NCBI RefSeq assembly: GCF_029784135.1
Contig: NC_073746.1
Location: forward strand, 249,683,494-249,747,493
Source of the DNA: Toxorhynchites rutilus septentrionalis
Lineage: Eukaryota; Arthropoda; Insecta; Diptera; Culicidae
Direction: 5' to 3'
DNA length: 64,000 nucleotides
Each line of letters starts with the position of its first letter. Position 1 is the stretch's first letter. This document shows, one piece after another, positions 11,855 to 22,445 of this stretch. The translations under genes were made by a program, and so were the position numbers. The notes under the pieces were generated by a model. That model was not told where the DNA came from. It ran no database searches and saw only the letters and a list, made by a program, of their open reading frames with translations.

Positions 11855-12110
11855 ATTACATACCAAGAGCGGCAGTTCAGAAAGCTTTACGTTTTTATGA
11901 AATGGCTCTTGCGGTAATAACTATTTTTACTGCAAACATATTTTGGTTATTTGCCTACCATTCGAATCGAAGAGATTTGTTTGCTATGCTATACATTAAA
12001 ATCCCCTAGTCTGTAAAAGATTTAAATTGATGAAAATTGGAAGCACTCCTTTGTTCTGTACATTTATATGTTCACCTACCTGTCAATAACGAGCAACTAA
12101 TCCAACGAGT
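11855..12110 (+). repeat. Dispersed repeat, copy 2
   Basis: Diverged direct copy of 575-895. Shared blocks include GATTTGTTTGCTATGCTATACATTAAAATCCCC and CTGTCAATAACGAGCAACTA in aligned order (quoted in part). The palindromic head is degraded here (GATATAGGATTACAT). Confidence 0.6.
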
Positions 12111-12134
12111 AAGAGATTATTTTGTGAAAATCAA

Positions 12135-12345
12135 ATTGCGGGTTAATTGCGGTACGATTTTATTCGCAACTTCAAACACAAGGTGAATCTGGAAGAAGTG
12201 ATACAAAGAACCGGTTTTCAGGCCGACCGTAGGATAGCGCTTGTGTATTTTTACTTTACATTAACACATTGTTTTTTTTATTTCTAAGGGTGCCAAATGT
12301 AGACTGCAATGGTTATCATTGGGCGGTTTTGATGTTTATTAGAAA
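12135..12345 (+). repeat. Dispersed repeat shared with 40760-40955
   Basis: Shared order of blocks: TGCGATTTT or TACGATTTTATTCGCAACTTCAAA, then AAGTGATACA, CGGTTTTCA, CTTGTGTA, ATTGTTNTTTTT, CCAAATGT and TGGTTANCATT. Diverged but colinear over about 200 bp; function unknown. Confidence 0.55.
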
Positions 12346-13049
12346 TGTGAAATTATAAAGATTGCAAAATGATAAACGAGACACAACCCCCTACAATATT
12401 TTGTTATACTTGTTTTGTGTGTTTGCTACTGAACCAGGAAAATAAAACCAATGGCACATGAAGTATAAGAAAAAAATCCGAACACTCTGAAAATATCAAA
12501 CTTTTTTCATATTTTTTTTATTATCAAAAAATAGTTATCCTGGTTTTCTATAGTTTCAATAGTTAATAGCACATTTATTGTTCATTATACGGTCGAAGTT
12601 TTTGCACTATAACCTTCATGGTACAAGATTTGCTTTGAATTTTTCCAGAAAGTTTCAATAGATTCCATGAATTCGATCTCACGTAGGTGCAAATCCGCTG
12701 TCATTAGCGTAATATGACGAGGCTAAACAAGTCCCAAAGTCCAAAGTCCAAACAAGTCCAAAGAGTTTATATATTGTAATTAGATTATTCTTTTGGCCGT
12801 AGATTGCCCTGCCAATCCGCGATCAACCATGCAGACGAAATCAATTCGTATCTGAAGACATGCCGTTTGTGGAATCATGTTAAAACTCTCAAATTAACAA
12901 CCAAAATGTTATTGAATAGTTGAATGATTAATCAGCTGTAGTATTTTCGAAGCATATGTTGAGTATTTGGAAGGGAAAATTCCCTGTTGCCATTTCTACC
13001 AGTTCGAGAACGTTTTTCAATTTGTGCGTTTGACGATTTTTTTCAATCG
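12346..13049. other. AT-rich unassigned DNA
   Basis: No gene seen. A short tandem of AAGTCCAAA units lies near 12728-12762; otherwise nothing recognisable. Confidence 0.3.
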
Positions 13050-13182
13050 TCATGTCTGTGTTAGGCAAACACATTTCAGTCAGAACAAAAATGAACCCGA
13101 TTTTCATGTATTTGCAATGCCAATTTCCCCAGACACCTTGGTTTAGAAGTCTTTATTAGGTAAACACATTTCAGTCGAAACC
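13050..13182 (+). repeat. Two diverged units of the about 95-bp satellite
   Basis: Contains GTCTGTGTTAGGCAAACACATTTCAGTC and a second AAGTCTTTATTAGGTAAACACATTTCAGTC in part, with TATTTGCAATGCCAATTTCC between them. These are the landmarks of the array at 14826-15185. Confidence 0.6.
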
Positions 13183-13757
13183 AAGATATCATCATACCAA
13201 ACATAAAAGGACTGTCATTAAATTTACTTGTAACGAAGAACATAATCTATTGCATGAATTGACCTCACATGGCATTATAAAATCTTTTTACTCACAAAGC
13301 AAATATATTGAATTCAATTGAATTCGGAAATAGTTTCATTCAATCAAAATTTTAATCAATACAAACAAATGATTGCTTATCTAAGGTAGTCCCACGTCGA
13401 CCTTGCGGTTATGTCATAGATATAACCTACCCATTTTTTTTGCCGCCCTTTGAATATTATTTCAATGTTTTGCTCAACCACTACTAAAAGTATCTGGCAA
13501 TACTTCAACTTTTTTAGGGCTGCTAAAAATGTACAATATTAATTTGGGAATCTATTTTATGTAAAAAAAATGTAAGGGCTTGTATCTAGGACACGAACGC
13601 ATATTTTCGACGTAGAACTACGCTATTATATTATGCAATCTACTTGTTTACCACTTCAAATATTATATTAGAATGCATCGAAATTTTCGTAATAGATTAT
13701 GTTCTTCGTTACAAATAAATTTGATGAATGTCCTTTTACGTTTGATATGATGCCTAG
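13183..13757. repeat. Inverted repeat, about 65-bp arms
   Basis: Left arm 13183-13247 (CATACCAAACATAAAAGGAC ... GTAACGAAGAACATAATCTATT) matches the reverse complement of 13691-13757 with a handful of mismatches. The spacer contains the 13609 palindrome. It may be a fold-back element or two head-to-head copies. Confidence 0.55.
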
Positions 13758-14513
13758 GACTACCAAAATATGTGAACGGAATAATTGTCAAACGATCATT
13801 GTATTTTACATTTTCCTCTGAAATTATTGCACATCTCTTGTTTACGTAGTTCTCGAACCGCGAAAGTTAATTCACCTCTAGTATCTGAAATGATGATTTT
13901 TCCAGGCTTCTCAGTTTAAAAGTACATTTTAGGGAAACATATTCCGGTCTGCACAACGGAAAGCGGGTACAAAAGTACTCAACACCAAAAAATACCCCCG
14001 ACTTGTATGTATATATACAAAGCGGATTTCTACAGGTACATTGATTTTGAAATCTGTGTTGGGGAAACCGTTAATCGGACCAAATAAAAACTTGGCAGTT
14101 AGGGCGTTTAGATAACGCTTGCCATCTCACAGTTATTCAATTGTTCATCTCATGAAAAATTATTTTTATTAATTGTGATAAACGCGTAGAAATATTTCCT
14201 ATCAATTGATGCAAACATCTTTCCGATTTGTTAAGAAATGTTCGAGTTATAAGCATTCGAAATACGGGTAGGGTTAGCACACAAATGGAAAAAAGGAAGT
14301 TCTTCCAGTTTTCACGAATTTAAACCGTTTAAAGATTAGCGAATTGTAATGTATTGCATATCGAACAAATCTTAGAGAATTTCCGAATCAATTAGTATGC
14401 AAATCATGAGAATTCGTTCACAGTGAAAATAGTTATAAACGTTGACTTTATTTCATAAAAACGTGACCTGTTTTCTGATTTGGCACCCTTCGTGAAAGAC
14501 GTAGTTCTACGTC
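13609..14513. mobile_element. Segment bounded by palindromic termini
   Basis: GACGTAGAACTACGC (13609-13623) and GACGTAGTTCTACGTC (14498-14513) lie 905 bp apart, each with T-rich DNA on the outer side. The right end is the inverted third copy of the 575-895 repeat (14330-14525). The middle holds a module beginning near 14085 (GTTTAGATAACGCTTGCC, ATCAATTGATGCAAACATC, GTTCGAGTTATAAGCATTCG) that recurs at 17390-17640 and 17805-18085. No coding frame is present. Confidence 0.5.
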
Positions 14514-14825
14514 AAAACGCGATCACAGAGCGCTGGCAAAAAATCTACTTAAATTCGTTGAAAATGCAACGATTTGATAAGTTTTTCACTGTAAGCGCGC
14601 TATTTAAGATCTACTGTGTAAGTTCATGCGTTTCTCTAATCATATAAGGATTTTGTTCTCTGAAGTTGGAATCGATTCCTTGCCTAGTTTCCACGGCCTT
14701 AGAAAGGGTTAAGCCAGGTCTGCATGGTGTGCACAGGAATCTGGATGTTGAAAAATCAAAAGTCTGGATTTTTTATATTTAATTGCGAATTTTATTGAAT
14801 ATTTTCACGAGAACGTCGTTTGATG

Positions 14826-15185
14826 TTTTTTCCTCAGACACCTTGGTTCTGAAGTCTATGTCGGGGGAAACACATTTCAGCCGGAACAAAAATGTACCCG
14901 ACTTAAATGTATTTGCACTGTCAATTTCCCCACGCTCCTTGGAATTAAAGTCTGTGTTAGGGAAACACATTTCAGTCGAAAGACAAATAGCCCCGATCTG
15001 CATGAGTTTGCAATGCCAATATCCTCAGACATCTTGGTTCTGAAGTCTGTGCTGGGGAAATACATTTCAGTCGGAACAAAAATGCCCCCGATTTGCATGT
15101 ATTTGCAATGCCAATTTCCCCACGCTCCATGGATTTGAAGTCTGTGTTAGGGAAACACATTTTAGTCGGAACAAAAAGACGGGTG
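14826..15185. repeat. Tandem array, four units of about 95 bp in A-B-A-B order
   Basis: Anchoring on the CCTTGG-like step gives starts at 14841, 14937, 15032 and 15127 (periods 96, 95, 95). Units 1 and 3 carry CCTCAGACA.CTTGGTTCTGAAG, while units 2 and 4 carry CCCCACGCTCC.TGGA.TT.AAG, so the true repeat is a dimer of about 190 bp. All units share GGGAAACACATTT.AGTCGG and a CCCCCGA-type step. Translated frames across it (14779-15202) are products of the repeat, not genes. Related units occur at 13050-13182, about 13935-14080, 17640-17850 and 59085-59270. Confidence 0.8.
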
Positions 15186-15354
15186 GGTAATGTCGGGGAC
15201 ATAACCGGAGTGACGTAGGACTATACAAAGGGGACAGCTTTTGTTAAATATATATTTTAAATATTTTGTTTTATTTTCTTCTCCTACGTGAATACCTACC
15301 TATCTACCTGAAAAATGGATTAGTTTACTGTTTACTCTTTATGAACACGATGAT

Positions 15355-15370
15355 GGTTCTGAAAAGAACC
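15355..15370 (-). promoter_or_regulatory. Histone mRNA 3' stem-loop (minus strand)
   Basis: On the minus strand the sequence is GGTTCTTTTCAGAACC: a perfect 6-bp stem with the TTTC loop, the consensus processing signal of replication-dependent histone mRNAs that binds SLBP. It lies about 240 bp downstream of the H2A relic at 15609-15841 on the same strand, so it is its probable former 3' end. Confidence 0.85.
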
Positions 15371-15386
15371 TTTGGTGTTGTGTTTT

Positions 15387-15545
15387 TGTTATCACTCGAT
15401 ATTCCTATCTTGTTCGGTTAAACCTTCCTGTTTAGCTATTGCGTTTGCCACTCGCCATAGCTTTCACAGTTGAAAAATTTCTTCCCATCCAGCTTGTGAC
15501 ATGTTGTTCAGTAAATTACATTTAATGCGACGTGCCGGAGAAACA
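15387..15545. repeat. Duplicated segment, copy 1 (partner 16093-16250)
   Basis: TTGTTATCACTCGATAT, TTGTTCGGNTAAACCTT, GCGTTTGCCACTCGCCA and AATGCGACGTGCCG occur in the same order and orientation in both copies at an offset of about 706 bp. The segment lies between the histone stem-loop and the H2A body in copy 1, so the duplication probably involved a histone unit. Confidence 0.7.
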
Positions 15546-15608
15546 CTTTGCCACTCACTGAAACTAATTGTTGCCTTGATGAGCGCCGAACCGAAGCTGC
15601 TCTGTTCT

Positions 15609-15841
15609 TGATGCGGGTTTTCTGATTGTCGTGAGCAGCTTTGCAAGCCAACTCGAGCACTCCGACGGCCGAAACTCTATAATCGCTGTTAGGTATACTG
15701 GTGCTCCGGCACCAATCCGTTCGGCCTAGTTACCCTTGCGGAGCAATCAGTGAATGCGACCAACAGGGAACTGGAGACCTGCACGGTTCGAGTGAGACTT
15801 TGCCTTTCCCTTAACTTGTCCTCCTTTGTTACGTCCACGAT
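15609..15841 (-). pseudogene. Histone H2A relic, copy 1
   Basis: Minus-strand translation gives [20 protein letters not shown], then LLRKGN and AERIGAGAPVYLTAI, unmistakably the N-terminal half of H2A (nucleosome core, pairs with H2B). A stop replaces Arg after GRIH and another replaces Tyr in GNYAER. The start ATG region has a one-base loss, and a small deletion after AIIEF shifts the frame. H2A similarity ends at the AARDNKKTRI codons (about residue 78 of roughly 124). From there the sequence is unrelated to the normal H2A tail, but matches the same position in copy 2. An intact histone stem-loop follows at 15355-15370. Confidence 0.85.
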
Positions 15842-16042
15842 GCCGATGCCGTACAACCACACGGGTTTACGGTTTGAAAGAAAATAAGATATTTTTTGGG
15901 GTCTGCGCGTTTTATACTCTAGCGGTACACACTCACAGGATAGAGACAAATCGGCAGACTCAGCCAGAGGGGCGAGCCCAACGAGACGAACGAATGAGCG
16001 TTAAAAGGGAGCGATGGCAACATGCACATGCAGGCTAAAAAG

Positions 16043-16058
16043 GGTCCTTTTCAGGATC
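16043..16058 (+). promoter_or_regulatory. Histone-type 3' stem-loop (plus strand), isolated
   Basis: GGTCCTTTTCAGGATC forms a 6-bp stem (one G-T wobble) with a TTTC loop, preceded by AAAAAG. It matches the metazoan histone stem-loop pattern, but I see no histone coding sequence upstream on the plus strand between 15842 and 16040. A chance hairpin is possible, but the position inside a histone-derived block argues for a relic of a divergently transcribed histone gene. Confidence 0.5.
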
Positions 16059-16092
16059 ACACAATTATCTTCAATCTAAAGGGTTTATTGTT

Positions 16093-16250
16093 TTGTTATC
16101 ACTCGATATCCCAATCTTGTTCGGCTAAACCTTTCTGTTTAGCGATTGCGTTTGCCACTCGCCACAGCTTTCACAGTTGGAAAATTTCTTCTCATCCAGC
16201 TTTGTGACATGTTATACAGTAAATTACATTCAATGCGACGTGCCGAAGCG
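16093..16250. repeat. Duplicated segment, copy 2 (partner 15387-15545)
   Basis: Same orientation and order of blocks as copy 1, with scattered substitutions. It is followed by CGCCACTCAGTGTCGCATTGGAG, which departs from copy 1. Confidence 0.7.
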
Positions 16251-16313
16251 CCACTCAGTGTCGCATTGGAGGCGATTTTAACCTGTAATTGAACATTTGC
16301 GATTACAGTGGTA

Positions 16314-16436
16314 CAGTGTCGACTTTCAATGTGGGGTCATAATTTGGATCTCTATGTTTACAAAAATGTCCAACTAAATAAGTCGCATTACATGTCCGTC
16401 CAATTAGCTAAATGTCGAACTAATAGTAAATTACTG
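16314..16436. mobile_element. Small TA-flanked MITE (pogo or mariner type)
   Basis: A 123-bp stretch starts CAGTGTCGAC and ends TTACTG, flanked on both sides by TA (16312-16313, 16437-16438). The inner parts of the two ends share a TCGAC step and ATTTGGA/CCAAT-type complementarity. Too short to code. Confidence 0.4.
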
Positions 16437-16904
16437 TATTTTCAAACTGGAAACAATTTAAGAATTGGTGAAAATTGAATAATCAGGAAAGTCCCCAACT
16501 ATCAATAAGCTCAGAACAACTGCCAAATTCACATACTCATCAGATCCTGGCAAACAAATTATGAAAAAATCAATTTGTGTTTTATTATTATTTTGGATAA
16601 TGTTTTAGAAAGCATTGAACTGTATTTCCTAAACTCTTTTTTGGAAGGTTTAATGGCCCTGAAATGCGCCTTGTTTTATGGAATGGTTCCAATTTAGAAA
16701 ACTTAGTACTCGTGGTTTTGAAAAAAACCATTTCGAACGCCCTTGATGTCGCCTTGTTCTGGATTTGCCACCAAAGCAGTTTGTATAAAGAACAAACTTT
16801 TTTCTTTTGCTACCTGATGCCGTTTTGCGATTGCGTTTGCCACTCGCCACTCGCTGCAACTGCCTGTTGTCTTGATGTCCACCGAACCGAATGTGTTCTG
16901 TTCC

Positions 16905-17113
16905 GAATGCGGGTTTTCTTATCATCGCGTGCAGCTTTGCCAGCTAACTCGATCACTTCGGCGGCCGAAACTATATAACGCCGGCTAGGTGGACTGGTGC
17001 ACTGGTACTAACGCGCTCGGCCTAGCTACCCTTGCGGGGAACTTCAGATCAATACGGTTCGAACGGGATTTTGCCTTTCCCTTCACTTTTCCTCCTTTAC
17101 CATGTCCAGACAT
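16905..17113 (-). pseudogene. Histone H2A relic, copy 2
   Basis: The minus strand starts with an intact ATG and reads MSGHGKGGKVKGKAKSRSNR, the canonical H2A N-terminus (Arg to His at residue 4). A deletion of roughly 27 nt then removes AGLQFPVGR and shifts the frame. The nucleotides remain recognisable (CGCAAGGGTA, CCGGC..TATA, GGCCGCCGAAGTG, GAAAACCCGCAT) to the KKTRI codons. Downstream it continues into the same non-H2A sequence as copy 1 (CATTCGGTTCGGTGGACATC on minus). A degraded stem-loop, GGCGCATTTCAGGGCC, is readable on minus near 16655-16670. Upstream DNA to 17400 has CCAAT-like motifs (GGACCAATCA near 17365) and may be the old promoter. Confidence 0.85.
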
Positions 17114-17389
17114 GGCTGCTTGTGTTGGTTTGTTGATGTGTTGTGATGCGAACCGATGTGGTGTACGGTTTGAATGAGAATGATCGTTACGGCAGCGGAG
17201 CGGGGATTTTTAAGCTGACTGGCTGGCTCGAGAATTACGCATGTGTGAGACTGCGACCAATGTTTCGTTAATTTTTTTCTTTTTCCTTTCCAATCGTGCT
17301 TCATTCTATTTCGCTGCTGCTCTGGTTGCCCGTTTTGGTCGGTACGATTTGAGGAGCACAAAATGGACCAATCAAAAATGGGCACATAG

Positions 17390-18085
17390 TGCATTTTGAC
17401 AATGCTTGATATTTCACAATTATTCAATTATTTATCTCAAGAAAAATGAAATGTTATTCGTTATGATAGATGCGTAGATATATTTCCTATCAATTGATGC
17501 AAACACCTTTGCGATCTATTGAGAAATGCTCGAGTTATAAGCGTTCCAAATCTTGCATTTTTTCCTACTTGTTCAGTGCCTAGATTTCCATTTCACCCCC
17601 TATATCTTCCGGTTAGACGTAGTCCTACGTCAAAAAAAAAACCCGACTTTCATGTATTTGCAATGTCGATTTCTCTAACGTTGCTTGGTCTTGAAGTCTG
17701 TATTAGGGAGCACATTTCGATGCGAACAAAAGTCCCCATACTTTCATATGTTTGCAATGCCGATTTCCCTAAGGCTGATTGGTTTTGATGGCTGTGTTGG
17801 GGAAAAAATTAATCAGGCCAATGAAAACGAGGTAGCTAGGGTGTTTAGATAACGCTTAATATTTTTCAGTTATTCAATTGTTTGTCTAATGAAAAATAAC
17901 ATTTTATTAATTGCGATAGAAGTGTAGTAATATTCCGTATCAATTGTTGTAAACATCTTTCCGATCCAGTAAGAAATGTTCTAGTTATAAGCATTCGAAA
18001 TCTTCCATTTTTTTCCTGCATGTTCTATGTTTAAGTTTTCATTTTACCCCCATATACTCCGGTTGGACGTAGTCCCACGTCAAAA
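17390..18085 (+). repeat. Two tandem modules ending in GACGTAGTC(C/C)(T/C)ACGTC
   Basis: Module 1 ends at the palindrome 17616-17631 and module 2 at 18066-18081. Each holds TATTCAATTNTTT, ATCAATTG.TG.AAACA, a GTTATAAGC.TTC step and TTTCA...CCCC.TAT....CCGG just before the palindrome. Between them are two satellite units (17640-17800). A third module is at 14085-14300. No coding potential. Confidence 0.6.
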
Positions 18086-19555
18086 AAATTATGAGGAAGA
18101 ACTGAATTTTGCAAATCTGTACTAATTCTATAAAATTAGATTAAAGCCGTTGTCAGAGAAAAACTGCTCTGGAGACAGTTACTAGCGATCTGAATGCTGA
18201 CATAAACCTTTAGATTCTATGTTGCTCACACGGACAGCTGCATGGTCAGCATCATATAGGTTTACTCTAGGTGACAAAAAAAGTTGTGTAACAAAATGCA
18301 TAGTATAATAGCACAGCCGATATTCTATTTGTAACTTCAGTAAGTAACCGTAACCGCAAGACGGAATACTACTTCAAAAAATAATCCGATAAAGGAGGAG
18401 AACTGATCAACCAAATCTTCAAATGTTTTGAGGATTCTATTACCGGAGCAGTCATCAAGAAGGAGCTAGCCCCTGGATACTGAAGAATGTGTACTTTTTT
18501 TTTTGTTTCGTCATCAGCGGAATGAATCTCAAAATTCATTTTTATGACCAGTGCAACATGGCATTGATTGGGCCCAACGGAAAGCTTTCCAATTACGCGA
18601 ATTCGGATAGAGCCTTGCTAGCTTTGTTCTTCAAAATACAAAAACGGAGCCTTGCACGCCTACACCTACGATCTACGAGTTTTACTTCTGCGGGACAGTG
18701 GTTCACTCGCCCAGCAAGTTCAAAAGTTGCAGCCAAGGCCGTCTAAAGTTGATTGGAGTATGAGTCGGAAAGCGCACCTTTCGAATTTAGCCTGCCCCGC
18801 AATTAGCTGAAATAATTGACTGTACCACAGGGCAATTATTACTTTTATGGATACTCGATAATTTCGAAAAAAAAATCGAATTCGTGTTATTAGCTCCAAA
18901 CGTTTGATTTACGCTCAACTGATAGTATTACGGGTTGGTATCAATATCGATATGAAAACCCTATTTAACACCCAATTGTTCATATTGGGGAGGAATTTAC
19001 AGCCAAAAATAACGTTTATCAGTTTCGTATTCCTCTTGACACGTCACAGTTCCAACCTGACAGATTGAATAATCATCTCATAACGAGTTAATTGAATAGA
19101 GCATCAAGTGGTCATAAATAATAATAAACAAATAAAACGTAGAACCATTAATCACACACCGATTGACCTGCTTTCGGTTGAATGCTACAGCTTCGGCCTC
19201 CGGTGAGTGGAAATTGGACCACGCAGATGGGGAACTCCGAAAATTGCAGCGCTTAGTAGCTGTTAAAGCAAAATAACACTCCGATTAGCCTTCAATTATT
19301 TTGTGGTAACGGTAATTGCCGGCCCCATAGCTGTGGGATCCATATTTTGCTGTTGCAGGCAGAAGACAACCGAATCTTGCACTTTATCCGAAAATTTACC
19401 CCAAGCGCGCGCAATTGGACAAATTTTTTGAGTCCGCTTTCAAGTGTTTCTGCTGAGCACAATTTCAATTGGTGTTCAATGTAACTTGGCCCACATCAAA
19501 CTGGTCATGAGTGGAAATGAAAGCTCTGCTGCTTATCTTTAAAAAAACTGCGATC
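18086..19555. other. Unassigned DNA
   Basis: No recognised gene. A frame at 18489-18746 has no motif. 18900-19500 includes several balanced-composition stretches but nothing identifiable. Confidence 0.25.
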
Positions 19556-19868
19556 AGTGCAACGTACAGAGTAGACAGCATGCTTATCGAATCGATCTGC
19601 GTTCTGCCAAACAATGGGACTGAAGTGGAGACTTAAACAAAAACATATATCTGACTCCCCCGTGTGCTCGGGCTAGGATGCAGAGTTTCTGCACAGGTGG
19701 TGATTTTCATCTCCGCGACTCGACGTCAGCCGTCAGCTGTGCGTGGTGCCTTACGAGTTATTCCGACAGAGGGATCGAGCCGTGGGAAACGGTTCGCTAC
19801 CCGAGCAGTGTCCGAGGTCGAGCTGTGATTGGGTGCCCAGTTGCTCTCGGCTGTAAGATTCCTGTCAG
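19556..19868 (+). other. Candidate host 5' exon ending in CAG|GTGAGT
   Basis: A GC-rich block in AT-rich surroundings ends at an ideal splice donor (CAG at 19866-19868, then GTGAGT). It begins near an initiator-like TCAGT (19554-19558), with only a weak T/A-rich element upstream (CTTTAAAAAAA). One frame from an ATG at 19678 stays open to the donor (residues such as GDFHLRDSTSAVSC), but has no motif. It could be a non-coding first exon of a long-intron gene on the plus strand. No acceptor-matched downstream exon was found, so this remains a prediction. Confidence 0.35.
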
Positions 19869-21450
19869 GTGAGTCATAATGTGATTGATCTTTGGGACAG
19901 GGCTCCCAAATAAGCTCTGGTTTTGTATATAATATGCATTATGATTCATACAGAATTTCGTCGCTTTGTATTTTTGTCATTAGAGTACAATCAATTTTGG
20001 CAACATTTTGTAGTGCGAATGTGATAAAAAAGAATTGCAGTAAAATGCGTAAAGATTCCTGCTGAAGCAAGCTTCAAAATTTAAAACTCCGGTACCGAAC
20101 TCAAAATGTCAAACCTGCCTTTCTTTGGAGTATAATTTTAATATATCAACGGAAATCTGAACATTAGATTAACAAAAAAGTATCCATTACTCAAAACCAT
20201 TTCACAAATTTTCAGTCCAGGTACTGATTAAAGTCCACATGAAAATTTGTGGTTTATTTTATGTATCTATGTCTGCAGTCGATTGTTATTCTCGAAATTT
20301 GTTTTACATTACCTTGTATGTAAAAATAGACAAGACAAAACTTTACATTGGCTGTAAAGCTTTCAAAGTATCAAGAATGAACCCGTTGACGCCATGCAAT
20401 TCGTCTTTCCTGCAACTAAAGTTTTATCACAACCTCCCACCACCCAAGCTTTCAATGATTCTACTGGCGATCTTCATGGTAACAAAGATCCCACCACAAA
20501 GTCCTGCGCACGATGCACATTGTTTTGTTCTACTTTCGTTCCCTATCAGCGTTAGACGCGGCTTGTAGTGGAATGTAGACGCTGTAAAAATACACAACAT
20601 TGTTTGGGTGGAAGATTTTGTTTGCGGCCGCAAAAATAAATCGCAAATTTCTGTGCAATGCCATACAGTGAAGATTAAGGACAGCGGACAGTGTTCTGGA
20701 GACGACCATGAAAAGACCATTGAGTGAAACACTGCGGTGGTTTATGAGGAAGTCGAAGGTAAATGTCGTTGCGAGTGATGTTGAAATGAGTTCTGATCAG
20801 CTATTAACCTCGTGAAGAAAATCGAATCATTAATCAGTGAAGGAAGTCATCCATCTATTAATATACCAAGCCGGCATAATAAGTTTGACCGGCTGGCAAG
20901 GGTTTTCTGCTTTCAAGTTACTGTTCGAAAATAGATTATTCACCTCGATGAGGAAAATGCACCGATCTTTCGCTAAAGTTTCATGTACAAAGAATAAAAG
21001 GAATCAGTATTAGTCAACCATTCATGATTCGTCCTGTGGGAAGAATAGAGCATATCGATCGAAGATGCACGGTGCATAGCCATGTAGAGTTGTTTTCTCT
21101 AAACAGCTTGGCGGTTTTAAAAAGAATCGACTTAGAACCACGTACTGCTGACTGTGACCTTAACAACGAAAACTATAAATCATTACATAAAAAAACTGAT
21201 TGAAGCCTCCCAAATTGTGATTAAGATAACTACAGCGAACAAAAATATATTTCAGAAGTATGACCCTTTTTTTCCTTTCCAGGTAACTTGTCACACGGAA
21301 TATATGAAACATTTTCGCGTAAGTAAATATAATCATTCGTGCAGAACATACTCGTAGAAAGTTAGTGATAAGCTATCATTCAGTATCGTTCACATTTTAT
21401 ATCAAACTAATCTCAATTTCAACTTTATGTTATGTATGTTTTTATTTGAG
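19869..21450. other. Unassigned DNA
   Basis: No recognised gene or repeat. Frames at 20239-20568 and 20427-20732 overlap on opposite strands without motifs. Confidence 0.25.
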
Positions 21451-22445
21451 ACTATCTGCCCCAGTAAACTTCGTCCCGCCCAAAATGGATTTTTTGTTAT
21501 CAATACAGGAAAACCTTTTTTTATGCGGTTTTTTTGGTGCGAATATTTTTCGTGCCATTTTTATTCTTGTGCGATTTTTTTTGTGCGGTATTTGAAAAGT
21601 GGTATATTTGACGAAATTATCATCCATTTAGCTTTTTTCGATGTTTGATATGCATTTTATCGCACTACATAAGTATTACGTCTGCCAATTATCAGTTTAA
21701 TGCTTTATTTGTTTGTTTTAACGTGAAAATAGGAGTTTATTGAATGAAGTTAAAAGTTGATTTTTTTATCGGCATTAGTGAGTAGACCACATAATAAAGC
21801 GAGAAAAACATGAGAAATTATATGACATGTGATTTAATTTTAATTATAATAATAATTGACGTCTATGTTCAACGTTTTTTCCATTACGATTACGATAAGA
21901 TGGATTTCAAAGCATAAATTGTTCGCATCTGACACTGCTAGCATATTTGCATCTAAATTAATTCATCATTCTCAACCTTCCATCAAAAACTTTAAGTAGT
22001 GCTTGACATGATTTCTAATTGCAACAAGTTTCGACATGCAACTAAAAGCACAACACAGCCACGCGCTACCGAAAAGACAAACTGATCCATCGCACAGCAT
22101 GAAAACAATGGTATGGATTCGAGTTGTTTTCTTAGGGGAACTTTTTTATGCAGTCCCTATCCACCGCACAATAAAATTTTTTTTCAAATTGTGTAGCGAA
22201 CATGATTTTTAAAAGCTACTGGTGAAGTTTTGAAAGATTTTTTGTGTGGTCCCTATCCCCCACACAAAAAAAAAGGTTTGCCTGTACCTTCAAACATTCG
22301 CGTTTTCTTATTAAGCGAACGTTCGTGGGTCAAATCGCAGAACTGTTCATTATTTGATCTTCTAATCGAACCTTTACAATTTCCTTTTACTATAAGTTTC
22401 CTAGTACTTCTACTAAGGCTCGTTATAATAATATCAAATTCTTTT
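21451..22445 (-). mobile_element. Repeat with CAGCTAGT-type terminus, split by a MITE
   Basis: Read on minus it ends GGGCGGGACGAAGTTTACTG then CAGATAGT (plus 21451-21458). The same 3' terminal sequence ends copies at 55287 and 56354. The 5' part (22295-22445) matches the reverse complement of 55090-55250 (GAACGTTCGTGGGT, CGCAGAACT, CTTTACAATTT). A TA-flanked MITE (21506-22284) sits inside. The CTAGT end with a GC-rich stretch just before it is reminiscent of Helitron 3' ends, but no clear terminal hairpin or Rep/helicase gene is seen. Confidence 0.55.
21506..22284. mobile_element. 779-bp MITE with TA target duplication
   Basis: Left end CAGGAAAACCTTTTTTTATG and right end (reverse complement) CAGGCAAACCTTTTTTTTTG form imperfect TIRs. 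TA flanks both (21504-21505 and 22285-22286). The interior has further variants of TATGCGG/TGTGCGG and CCCTATCC.CC.CACA but no transposase. Insertion follows the Tc1/mariner rule. Joining the flanks gives continuity with the other copies of the host repeat. Confidence 0.7.

Noticed and set aside
14779..15202. Several overlapping open frames with repeated peptides on both strands
   Set aside because: They are the translation of the 95-bp tandem repeat; period not a multiple of three and no start or domain support.
16650..16925. 91-codon minus frame after H2A relic 2
   Set aside because: Reads the non-H2A tail in one frame; no domain, and the frame breaks at the H2A part.
18489..18746. 85-codon plus frame with Phe-rich start
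   Set aside because: Start lies in a T-run; no domain.
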